Notes under the pieces: model-generated
The model's database searches: none
What the model saw: the letters and a program-made list of their open reading frames with translations, nothing else
What the model was told of the DNA's origin: nothing
Assembly: GCA_017556595.1 (NCBI GenBank)
Contig: JAFYML010000343.1
Location: 1-5,363 of the forward strand
Direction: 5' to 3'
Length of the DNA stretch: 5,363 nt
From: Bacteroides sp.
GTDB lineage: Bacteria > Bacteroidota > Bacteroidia > Bacteroidales > Bacteroidaceae
Part shown: piece after piece, positions 1 through 5,363 of the stretch
Layout of the letters: every line of letters starts with the position of its first letter
How positions within the stretch are numbered: the first letter of the stretch is position 1
Position numbers and translations under genes: made by a program

Positions 1-1589
1 CCTTCGTCGGCAACGGCAACGGCCAAATAGTCAACGCGATGCTCTTGCAATGTTTTCGCCACCTCGTAAGAACCTGCACCATAAGCAAATGCCTTCACCA
101 TACACGTCACCTTTGTATCGGCCGGCAAGAACGAGCGATAGCGATTCAAGTTATCCACCATCGCTTGAAGATTCACCTCGAGAATTGTTTCGTGCACTTT
201 CTTCTCTAACACTTCGGTCAGTTCGTCGAAACCAAACTTACGTGCTCCTTTAATCAAGATTATCTCATCGCGTAGTTTCACCTCACCTTTATCGATAGCT
301 TGAAGCAAATCGTCGGTAGTAGGGAAGAATTGTTTCTCCACCTCAAAGCGGTCGGCACAAAGTGCTATTTCATTACCTACGCCAATGATGCGTTCAATGC
401 CTCGACTATGCACTAATTGTGCAACTTGGCGATATAGTGTTGGGATGTTTTTCCCCGTTTGAAGAATGTCGGATAGAATTAATGTACGCTTCAATCCCTT
501 GCTCAACGAGCGACGATAAAGGAAGTCGAGCGCAATATCGAGCGAAGCTAAATCGCTATTGTAGCTATCGTTTATCAGCAAGCATCCTCGCTTACCCTCT
601 TTCACTTCCAAGCGCATAGCCACCGGCTCGAGGTGCGCCATTCGTTCGGTAATCACTTCGGATGGTAGCATCAAGTAGAGACAAGCCGCCAAGCAATGCA
701 ACGAATTCTCAATGGAAGCATCGTCTATATAAGGTAGCTTGTAGCTATTCTCCATACCCAAGTAGGTATAGGTAATATGGGTATATTCATCGTACTTCTC
801 TATGCGTCGGATGTATAGCGGACGCTCGGCATCGCGTTTACTCCAAGCAATCTCGCGAGCAGGCAACATACTTTTCTGCACACAATTGGCAATAAACTCA
901 TTATCTGCATCGTATATCACCACATCGCAATCTTTGAAGAGGGTCAATTTTTCGTAACACTTTTCTTGCAACGAGAAGAAATTTTCTTGATGCGCCCCGC
1001 CAATGTTTGTCAAGATGCCGATAGATGGTTTTAAGATAGCTTGCAAAGCATCCATCTCGCCAGGTTCGGAGATTCCCGCTTCGAAGATACCTACTTCGGC
1101 ATGTTCGTCGAGTTGCCAAACCGATAGCGGCACACCCACTTGCGAATTGTAGCTTCGTGGCGAACGAACAACCAAACGATGACCACTAAGCAACTGATGC
1201 AACCACTCTTTTACAATGGTTTTTCCGTTACTTCCCGTAATACCTACAACAGGCAATGCGAACGATGAGCGATGCCATTTAGCCAATTGTTGCAACGCTT
1301 TTAGCGGTGAATCCACCACTAGGTAGTTCAAATCCGATTGTTCGGGTAAGGAAGTTTTTTCTTTATTGTATGCCGTGCGACTAACAACGAAGTTTCTCAC
1401 GCCTCGTTCAATCAGGTCGGGTATATATTTCACTCCGCTATTGCGCTTGCTTTCCAAAGCAAAAAAGAGAGTCTCTTCCGGGAAACTTAGCGAACGGCTA
1501 TCAGTCAAAAGCCAAGTAATGTTTGCCAATGCCTCTCCTATTCGGGTTGCTCCGATTACTTCTGCAAGTTGTTCAATCGTGTATGACAT
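1..1589 (-). CDS. murF-alr: Bifunctional UDP-MurNAc-tripeptide:D-Ala-D-Ala ligase / alanine racemase (MurF-Alr fusion), 3' end cut by the window
   Basis: 529 codons are visible, reading out of the window at position 1; such fusions are usually just over 800 residues, so most of the racemase is missing. The MurF half (about 1-465) joins D-Ala-D-Ala to the UDP-muramoyl tripeptide using ATP in the cytoplasm. Visible motifs are the P-loop GITGSNGKT at 116-124, EAGISEPGE at 170-178, TNIGGAHQENF near 194-204, IENSLHCLA near 293-301, INDSYNSD at 339-346 and KGARKFGFDEL near 447-457. The racemase half begins near 469 (ILEVNLQAMVDNL) and contains MVKAFAYGAGSYE, whose Lys499 should be the PLP-binding lysine, then VDYLAVAVADE at the edge. 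This half would interconvert L- and D-Ala and so supply the ligase's own substrate pathway. The start is ATG at 1589, giving MSYTIEQLAE, a normal MurF beginning. It lies inside the end of the upstream GSCFA gene and I see no TAnnTTTG box just ahead, so co-transcription is likely. The fusion is common in Bacteroidetes. Confidence 0.96.
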   Translation of the reverse strand, partial: MSYTIEQLAEVIGATRIGEALANITWLLTDSRSLSFPEETLFFALESKRNSGVKYIPDLIERGVRNFVVSRTAYNKEKTSLPEQSDLNYLVVDSPLKALQQLAKWHRSSFALPVVGITGSNGKTIVKEWLHQLLSGHRLVVRSPRSYNSQVGVPLSVWQLDEHAEVGIFEAGISEPGEMDALQAILKPSIGILTNIGGAHQENFFSLQEKCYEKLTLFKDCDVVIYDADNEFIANCVQKSMLPAREIAWSKRDAERPLYIRRIEKYDEYTHITYTYLGMENSYKLPYIDDASIENSLHCLAACLYLMLPSEVITERMAHLEPVAMRLEVKEGKRGCLLINDSYNSDLASLDIALDFLYRRSLSKGLKRTLILSDILQTGKNIPTLYRQVAQLVHSRGIERIIGVGNEIALCADRFEVEKQFFPTTDDLLQAIDKGEVKLRDEIILIKGARKFGFDELTEVLEKKVHETILEVNLQAMVDNLNRYRSFLPADTKVTCMVKAFAYGAGSYEVAKTLQEHRVDYLAVAVADE

Positions 1590-2554
1590 AGTGCTTTTTC
1601 GTTTTGGAAGTCTAAGTACGGATATTTTTCTGAAAGTTCTGCTATTTTTAACATTATTTGTTGCAAAAAACGGCAATTTGCTTCACTTTGCGGTTGCAAA
1701 GGCCTATGCGCAAGCGCTTGAGCGAGGTCGTTGCATTGCTTCATCAATTGTTGAGTGGCCTCGTTCATGCATGTTTGTACAAAGCGTTGCCATACCATCT
1801 CGACGGCTTTTGCCGAGGGATGTACCAAGTCGTCGGCATAGAAACGATAATCGCGAAGTTCGTCCATCAACAATTCGTATGCCGGGAAGTAAAACACACA
1901 TTCGGGAAAGGCATGTTGCAATTGGTCGATAGCTAATAGCAAGGTAGCTTTGCTCAATTGATTGTCGTGCAAGCCATCGCGCACATGGCGGATGGGACTA
2001 ACGGTAAAGACAATTTTCAACGTTGGATTGTCGGCTATCATCGTATTGAGAAGCGAGGTATATTCATCCACAATCTCTTCTACCGACAAGCGTCTGCGCA
2101 CAAAGTTTCGTTCGGGAAGTTTGTGACAATTACCTACAATGCGATGCGTTTCTTTCTCTTCGTACACCCATGCCGATCCAAAGGTAATCAACAAGCAATC
2201 AAGTGTTTTCAGTTCCTCGTTCGCCACGGAAATACGTTGATTTATCGTTTGCAATGCTTCATTGACCGTAGGTGCAGAGAAATCGCCATGATGCATCGCA
2301 CTATGCCAATAATCAGCATACAGAAACAAATCGGCATGCACATACACCTTACCCGATAGCATCTCTCTCAACGCTTGGGATATGGATAGCGGATTGTACA
2401 ACACGCCATAGGGATTTACGTCGCAAGCAAACTTTGCACGACGCAACCGTTCACCCATCTCGGTGGCAAAGCAAGAGCCTATCAGCATCAGCTTATCGCT
2501 ATGCGTCAAGGAGGGTAAGGTAGGTATATCGATGGTGGTAAACAGATTCATCAT
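1556..2554 (-). CDS. GSCFA domain-containing protein (SGNH-hydrolase-like)
   Basis: A 332-residue protein of the GSCFA family, which is related to SGNH/GDSL esterases but has no settled substrate. The name motif IGSCFATEMGERL lies near residues 25-37, with Ser27 as candidate nucleophile. Further conserved-looking blocks are GSAWVYE at 126-132, GNCHKLP at 141-147, TVSPIRHVRDG near 184-194, and ADDLVHPS at 240-247, whose Asp/His would complete an SGNH-type active site. A helical tail follows (about 265-332, including EKYPYLDF). I see no signal peptide or membrane segment, so it is probably cytoplasmic. A longer reading from a TTG at 2578 is possible, but that TTG lies inside the promoter -7 box. 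ATG at 2554 has AGG six bases upstream; ATG at 2551 is the alternative. Its last 34 bases overlap murF-alr in another frame, suggesting translational coupling and a role close to envelope or peptidoglycan metabolism, which is inference. Confidence 0.92.
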   Translation of the reverse strand: MMNLFTTIDIPTLPSLTHSDKLMLIGSCFATEMGERLRRAKFACDVNPYGVLYNPLSISQALREMLSGKVYVHADLFLYADYWHSAMHHGDFSAPTVNEALQTINQRISVANEELKTLDCLLITFGSAWVYEEKETHRIVGNCHKLPERNFVRRRLSVEEIVDEYTSLLNTMIADNPTLKIVFTVSPIRHVRDGLHDNQLSKATLLLAIDQLQHAFPECVFYFPAYELLMDELRDYRFYADDLVHPSAKAVEMVWQRFVQTCMNEATQQLMKQCNDLAQALAHRPLQPQSEANCRFLQQIMLKIAELSEKYPYLDFQNEKALCHTRLNNLQK

Positions 2555-2575
2555 TACAATCCTTTTTGTAGATTG

Positions 2576-2583
2576 CAAAGATA
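2576..2583 (-). promoter_or_regulatory. Probable Bacteroidetes -7 promoter box ahead of the GSCFA gene
   Basis: Read on the minus strand the box is TATCTTTG, an exact match to the Bacteroidetes -7 consensus TAnnTTTG. It lies about 21 bases before the ATG at 2554. A good -33 TTTG is not present at the expected distance (only a weak GTTAC near 2597-2601), so strength is uncertain. It would let the GSCFA and murF-alr genes be transcribed independently of the two small genes upstream. It also argues against the TTG at 2578 as start codon, because that codon falls within the box. Confidence 0.55.
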
Positions 2584-2635
2584 CATTTTATTTATGGTAA
2601 CGGATAATAATCGCCCGATTTTTATCGCTCGCTTG

Positions 2636-2968
2636 CTATTCTTTCAACAAGCCTTCTTTCAATAATTCCTGCTTTAATTCCCGATACGCATCCAACATTA
2701 ATTGTCGTTCGGCTTCCACATCGTGAAAATCTCTAACGGAGATAGGTTTGGATACCTTCAATTCGCCAATATCACCAAAAGTGATTGTTATTTCATCGCC
2801 AATATGCAAATCAGACTTCAGCCAAGTATAGGATAAAGTTTGCTCATCCATACCGTTTACGATGATAGGAGAATGTCCCTCCTTGTTCGTGATGATTACC
2901 CCCACCGAACCTTTTTCCAGTGCTGCGCAAGTGGTGTTGCCGGCTATTTCTATTACAAACCCTTTCAT
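2636..2968 (-). CDS. Small protein of unknown function, downstream member of a tandem paralogous pair
   Basis: A 110-residue protein that I cannot assign to a named family. It starts MKGFVIEIAGN and has a beta-rich-looking N-terminal two thirds, with a central W49 followed by LHIGDEITITFGD (55-66), then a charged C-terminal helix ending YRELKQELLKEGLLKE. The same skeleton occurs in the gene just upstream: MKxF start, a Gly near residue 10, a Trp, a Leu-x-x-Gly-Asp-x-Ile-x-Ile strand and a terminal L-x-x-EGL. The pair therefore looks like an old, strongly diverged duplication. No signal peptide, membrane segment, Cys cluster or catalytic motif is visible; a binding, adaptor or immunity-type role is conceivable but unsupported. 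Its ATG overlaps the upstream stop codon as ATGA and has a strong AGGAGG seven bases before it, so translation is probably coupled. The GSCFA gene follows 81 bases downstream. Confidence 0.8.
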   Translation of the reverse strand: MKGFVIEIAGNTTCAALEKGSVGVIITNKEGHSPIIVNGMDEQTLSYTWLKSDLHIGDEITITFGDIGELKVSKPISVRDFHDVEAERQLMLDAYRELKQELLKEGLLKE

Positions 2969-3300
2969 ATCAGTCCCTCCTGTTTTAATAAGTTTTCCAA
3001 CCGATAGTATCTTTCTAATTTGGATTCGGGACGTTTATTTTTTTCATTGGGAATGCTCTTTACTGGAGGAGTGATATTTTCGGCATCAACAACTTTAATC
3101 TTTATCACATCGCCTTCGTTAATCGGAAGAGACTCATGCCACGTATTCTTTGTATTAGAGTCATATTCCACCGTACTCGAATGTATAAAAGAATCTTTTC
3201 TTCCATTCGCATTAAGCGTATTAATTAAGATAGTCAGTAGGCCATCCTCTGCACCGACAATTATTTTCTTTCCGTTAAGGGTAATTTCGAATGCTTTCAT
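2965..3300 (-). CDS. Small protein of unknown function, upstream member of a tandem paralogous pair
   Basis: A 111-residue protein, family not recognised. It opens MKAFEITLNGKKI, carries W54 and then LPINEGDVIKIKVVD (58-72), a Pro/Lys/Asn-rich hydrophilic linker (about 78-93), and a C-terminal helix ending LLKQEGLI. These landmarks line up with the neighbour downstream (MKGF, W49, IGDEITI, LLKEGLL). No signal peptide or transmembrane segment is visible. The ATG at 3300 is chosen because it aligns with the paralogue's start; a nine-codon longer reading from a TTG at 3327 would start inside the -7 promoter box and is unlikely. The gene is first in its transcription unit, with a good promoter 25 bases ahead, and its end overlaps the next start by four bases. 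Being expressed with a cell-wall gene cluster is the only functional hint, and it is weak. Confidence 0.8.
   Translation of the reverse strand: MKAFEITLNGKKIIVGAEDGLLTILINTLNANGRKDSFIHSSTVEYDSNTKNTWHESLPINEGDVIKIKVVDAENITPPVKSIPNEKNKRPESKLERYYRLENLLKQEGLI
2976..2981 (-). promoter_or_regulatory. Shine-Dalgarno sequence AGGAGG for the second small gene
   Basis: Read on the minus strand, AGGAGG lies seven bases before the ATG at 2968, inside the last codons (QEGL region) of the upstream small gene. Strong Shine-Dalgarno sites are uncommon in Bacteroidetes, where most leaders are merely A/T-rich. Here the site also encodes conserved-looking residues of the C-terminal tail, so part of the match may be coincidental. 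Together with the ATGA stop/start overlap it supports termination-reinitiation and fixes the start of the downstream gene. Confidence 0.6.
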
Positions 3301-3324
3301 AGCTAATTTGTTTTCAACTCGATG

Positions 3325-3354
3325 CAAAGTTAGAAATAATATCTATACACCAAA
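3325..3354 (-). promoter_or_regulatory. Bacteroidetes-type promoter for the two small genes
   Basis: On the minus strand a -33 element TTTG (3354-3351) is followed after 18 bases by TAACTTTG (3332-3325), an exact match to the -7 consensus TAnnTTTG. The spacing is close to the usual value for the Bacteroidetes primary sigma factor. Transcription would start a few bases downstream, near 3320, giving a short A/T-rich leader of about 20 bases before the ATG at 3300. This is the best-formed promoter in the window. Confidence 0.7.
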
Positions 3355-3712
3355 ATAAAATCTTTAACTATCGCATTATGATATAAACATAGAGGAATAA
3401 AGGTGATGATTTCATGCCCCAACCATGTAGGATGTTTAGTGGTTCTTTATAGAATGTTTTGCATTGCTCACGGATGTGGTAGATATTGCTCACACTTGTG
3501 AGCAGTTTTGCTCACGGGCGTGAGCGATATTGCCAACGGTTGTGAGCAACTCTGCTCACAGCCGTGAGCATCATCAACAAGCCTACATAGATCATAGAAG
3601 AAGCCTAGATAAATAGCACGAAAGCAAGCAAAAGATTGGCGACTATTTCAAAGAAATAGGGGAATAAAGTGAAAAAGGCGACAAAAAAAGCGGAAATTAC
3701 AAGTAGATTTAC
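3355..3712. other. Divergent intergenic region without genes
   Basis: This stretch separates the minus-strand small-gene promoter from the plus-strand dxs -7 box. I find no convincing coding sequence, tRNA or known riboswitch in it. Its only strong structure is the 22-bp palindrome array at 3464-3573. The flanks (3361-3463 and 3574-3712) are A/T-rich; the right flank holds a loose repeat of AAGCCTA at 3579 and 3601. Because both flanking genes are transcribed away from it, it should contain upstream control sequence rather than transcript ends. Confidence 0.7.
3464..3573. repeat. Five-unit tandem array of 22-bp palindromic repeats (core GCTCAC-N4-GTGAGC)
   Basis: Five units of exactly 22 bases start at 3464, 3486, 3508, 3530 and 3552. 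Units 2, 3 and 5 contain perfect six-base inverted arms GCTCAC and GTGAGC (3488-3503, 3510-3525, 3554-3569). Unit 1 keeps the left arm but its right arm is GTGGTA; unit 4 has left arm GCCAAC and a perfect right arm. The four-base centres all differ (GGAT, ACTT, GGGC, GGTT, AGCC) and the linkers between units also vary, while the arms stay almost constant. Each right arm can also pair with the left arm of the next unit, so alternative hairpins are possible. A period of 22 bp is about two helical turns, putting the arms on roughly the same DNA face. It could be a multi-site operator, a structured element or a dispersed repeat; position between divergent promoters favours regulation, but no binding protein is known to me. 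Confidence 0.9.
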
Positions 3713-3720
3713 TACTTTTG
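3713..3720 (+). promoter_or_regulatory. Probable Bacteroidetes -7 promoter box for dxs
   Basis: TACTTTTG matches the consensus TAnnTTTG exactly and ends 24 bases before the dxs ATG. Transcription would begin around 3726, leaving a leader of roughly 20 bases. No TTTG is present 18-20 bases upstream, so the -33 element is missing or degenerate, and an activator could be needed. The palindrome array ends about 140 bases upstream. Confidence 0.6.
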
Positions 3721-3744
3721 TATTTTATAAGGCACATTATAAAC

Positions 3745-5363
3745 ATGGAAGAAGATACTTTAAAGAACAGTTTGCTGGATACCTTGCACAATCCCGAAGA
3801 GTTGAGAAAGCTCAGCGTGGATCAGTTGCCCGAGGTGTGCAAAGAGCTGAGAGAAGACATCATAAAGCAGGTTTCGTGCAACCCCGGACACTTTGCCGCT
3901 AGCTTAGGTACCGTCGAGTTGACCGTAGCCCTGCACTACATATACAATACGCCCTACGACCGCATTGTGTGGGACGTAGGACATCAAGCGTACGGACATA
4001 AGATATTGACCGGCCGCAAAGATTCATTCTCCACCAACCGTAAGTTGGGAGGCATCAAGCCCTTCCCCTCACCCGAAGAGAGCGAATACGACACCTTTGC
4101 GTGCGGACATGCTTCGAACTCTATTTCGGCAGCACTCGGTATGGCCGTTGCCGCCAAGCATAAAGGCGAGAATGATAGACACATCGTGGCGGTGATAGGC
4201 GATGGTAGTATGAGCGGTGGATTGGCATTCGAAGGATTGAACAATGCATCGTCCACGCCAAACAACATGCTTATCATCTTGAACGACAACGACATGTCCA
4301 TCGACCGAAGCGTAGGTGGTATGAAGCAATACTTACTAAACCTCACCACCTCGAATCGCTACAACCAATTGCGTTTCAAAGCCTATAAAGCACTTTGTAA
4401 AGTGGGTATCATGAACGAGAAACGACGCAAAACAATGCTTCGCTTCAACAATAGTTTGAAGTCGATTGTAGCCCACCAACAAAACATTTTCGAGGGAATG
4501 AACATCCGCTACTTCGGCCCTATCGACGGACACAATGTGAAGAAGCTTGCACAAGTATTGCGTGACATCAAAGATTTGGATGGCCCAAAGATATTGCACC
4601 TACACACCACCAAAGGCAAGGGATTTGAACCTGCCGAAAAGAACCCCGGTGTGTGGCATGCACCAGGTAAGTTCGACCCCGACACCGGTGAACGCATCGT
4701 ATCGGACACAAGCGGATTGCCTCCACGCTATCAAGACGTGTTTGGCGAAACGTTGCTCGAATTGGCGCAACAAAACCCAAAAGTGGTAGGCGTAACACCG
4801 GCCATGCCATCGGGATGTTCAATGAACATATTAATGAACGAAATGCCCGATCGTGCTTACGACGTAGGTATAGCCGAAGGACATGCCGCTACTTTTAGCG
4901 GAGGATTGGCAAAAGAGGGATTACTCCCCTTCTGCAACATCTACTCAAGCTTTATGCAACGCGCCTACGACCATGTGATTCACGATATTGCATTGCTCAA
5001 TCTCCCCGTAGTGCTTTGCTTGGACAGAGCAGGATTGGTGGGCGAAGATGGCCCTACGCATCATGGTGCCTTCGACTTGGCCTACTTCCGCACTATCCCC
5101 AACATGACCATTGCCTCGCCAATGAACGAACACGAGTTGCGCAACTTAATGTACACCGCCCAACTTCCCAATAAAGGGCCGTTCGTTATTCGCTATCCAC
5201 GCGGACGTGGCGTACTGACCGACTGGAAATGCCCGCTCGAAGAGTTACCCATCGGCAAAGGTCGCAAGTTGAAAGAGGGCAAGGACATGGCCGTTATCAC
5301 CCTAGGTCCTATCGGAAACCTTGCCGCAAAAGCCATTGAACGCGCCGAGCAAGCAAGCGGAAA
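3745..5363 (+). CDS. dxs: 1-deoxy-D-xylulose-5-phosphate synthase (DXS), 3' end cut by the window
   Basis: DXS condenses pyruvate and glyceraldehyde 3-phosphate, with loss of CO2, to 1-deoxy-D-xylulose 5-phosphate; it needs thiamine diphosphate and Mg2+ and is the first step of the MEP isoprenoid pathway in the cytoplasm. 539 codons are visible of the usual 620-640, and the frame runs off the window. The thiamine-diphosphate domain shows [15 protein letters not shown] (His49), [11 protein letters not shown] (His80), [13 protein letters not shown] (120-132) and the metal/cofactor motif IGDGSMSGG (151-159) with LNDND (179-183). [10 protein letters not shown] carries His305. The pyrimidine-binding domain has [13 protein letters not shown] with catalytic Glu378, and [19 protein letters not shown] (426-444). 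The C-terminal domain has only begun ([13 protein letters not shown]). The ATG at 3745 gives [23 protein letters not shown] in frame with the normal DXS N-terminus. There is no close Shine-Dalgarno, only TAAGG about 12 bases upstream, as is usual in this phylum. It is divergent from the small-gene/GSCFA/murF cluster. Confidence 0.97.
   Translation, partial: MEEDTLKNSLLDTLHNPEELRKLSVDQLPEVCKELREDIIKQVSCNPGHFAASLGTVELTVALHYIYNTPYDRIVWDVGHQAYGHKILTGRKDSFSTNRKLGGIKPFPSPEESEYDTFACGHASNSISAALGMAVAAKHKGENDRHIVAVIGDGSMSGGLAFEGLNNASSTPNNMLIILNDNDMSIDRSVGGMKQYLLNLTTSNRYNQLRFKAYKALCKVGIMNEKRRKTMLRFNNSLKSIVAHQQNIFEGMNIRYFGPIDGHNVKKLAQVLRDIKDLDGPKILHLHTTKGKGFEPAEKNPGVWHAPGKFDPDTGERIVSDTSGLPPRYQDVFGETLLELAQQNPKVVGVTPAMPSGCSMNILMNEMPDRAYDVGIAEGHAATFSGGLAKEGLLPFCNIYSSFMQRAYDHVIHDIALLNLPVVLCLDRAGLVGEDGPTHHGAFDLAYFRTIPNMTIASPMNEHELRNLMYTAQLPNKGPFVIRYPRGRGVLTDWKCPLEELPIGKGRKLKEGKDMAVITLGPIGNLAAKAIERAEQASG

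Noticed and set aside
1366..1932. Plus-strand open frame of 188 codons
   Set aside because: It lies antisense to the murF-alr start and the GSCFA gene, both of which carry clear family motifs; its translation shows no recognisable domain.
2584..2635. Terminator between the second small gene and the GSCFA gene (AATCG-CC-CGATT dyad near 2608-2620)
   Set aside because: The stem is five pairs with a two-base loop and has no proper T tract on the minus strand, so it is not convincing.
3486..3530. CRP-type binding sites (TGTGA-N6-TCACA)
   Set aside because: The TGTGA and TCAC halves across a linker are about 10 bases apart instead of 6, and within a unit the halves are in the opposite order.
3464..3573. 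A short CRISPR array
   Set aside because: The period is only 22 bases, with palindromic arms making up over half of each unit and 'spacers' of 4-6 bases; there are no spacer-length unique segments and no cas genes.
3464..3573. Rho-independent terminators
   Set aside because: The hairpin stems are only six pairs, none is followed by a T tract, and neither flanking gene is transcribed towards the array.
3579..3614. Loose direct repeat AAGCCTAcatagat / AAGCCTAgataaat
   Set aside because: Only seven bases match exactly in an A/T-rich context; this is within what chance would produce.
3669..3902. Plus-strand open frame starting at a GTG before dxs
   Set aside because: It runs through the dxs -7 box and overlaps the dxs N-terminus in another frame; low-complexity and arginine-rich translation without motifs.
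3984..4822. Several minus-strand open frames opposite dxs
   Set aside because: They are shadows of dxs, whose conserved motifs run continuously through the same DNA.

Overview
The window looks like part of a chromosome from a Bacteroidales bacterium (Bacteroides/Prevotella-like). Three things point there: a MurF-alanine racemase fusion, a GSCFA-domain gene next to it, and TAnnTTTG-type -7 promoter boxes, which are the Bacteroidetes signature, in front of three of the transcription units. All five genes are intact or simply cut by the window edge. There are no rRNA or tRNA genes, no transposase and no CRISPR array.

Layout. Positions 1-1589 (minus) hold the N-terminal 529 residues of a MurF-Alr fusion (D-Ala-D-Ala ligation to the muropeptide, plus D-Ala supply); the rest of the racemase lies beyond position 1. 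Its start overlaps by 34 bases the end of a GSCFA-family SGNH-like protein gene (1556-2554, minus). Upstream on the same strand are two small genes (2636-2968 and 2965-3300) that overlap by ATGA. They encode remote paralogues of about 110 residues with no function I recognise. A well-formed Bacteroidetes promoter precedes the pair. The four minus-strand genes could form one transcript, with an additional start just ahead of the GSCFA gene.

Positions 3301-3744 are a divergent intergenic region. It carries the minus-strand promoter (3325-3354), a five-unit array of exactly 22-bp spaced palindromes with core GCTCAC-N4-GTGAGC (3464-3573), and a -7 box (3713-3720) for the plus-strand gene. From 3745 to the window end lies dxs (1-deoxy-D-xylulose-5-phosphate synthase), cut off at its 3' end after 539 codons.

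Functionally, the left side belongs to peptidoglycan precursor synthesis and the right side to the first step of the MEP isoprenoid pathway, which also feeds the undecaprenyl carrier of the cell wall. The link between the two is inference only, since the genes are divergently transcribed. The most unusual structures are the palindrome array and the two tandem small paralogues.
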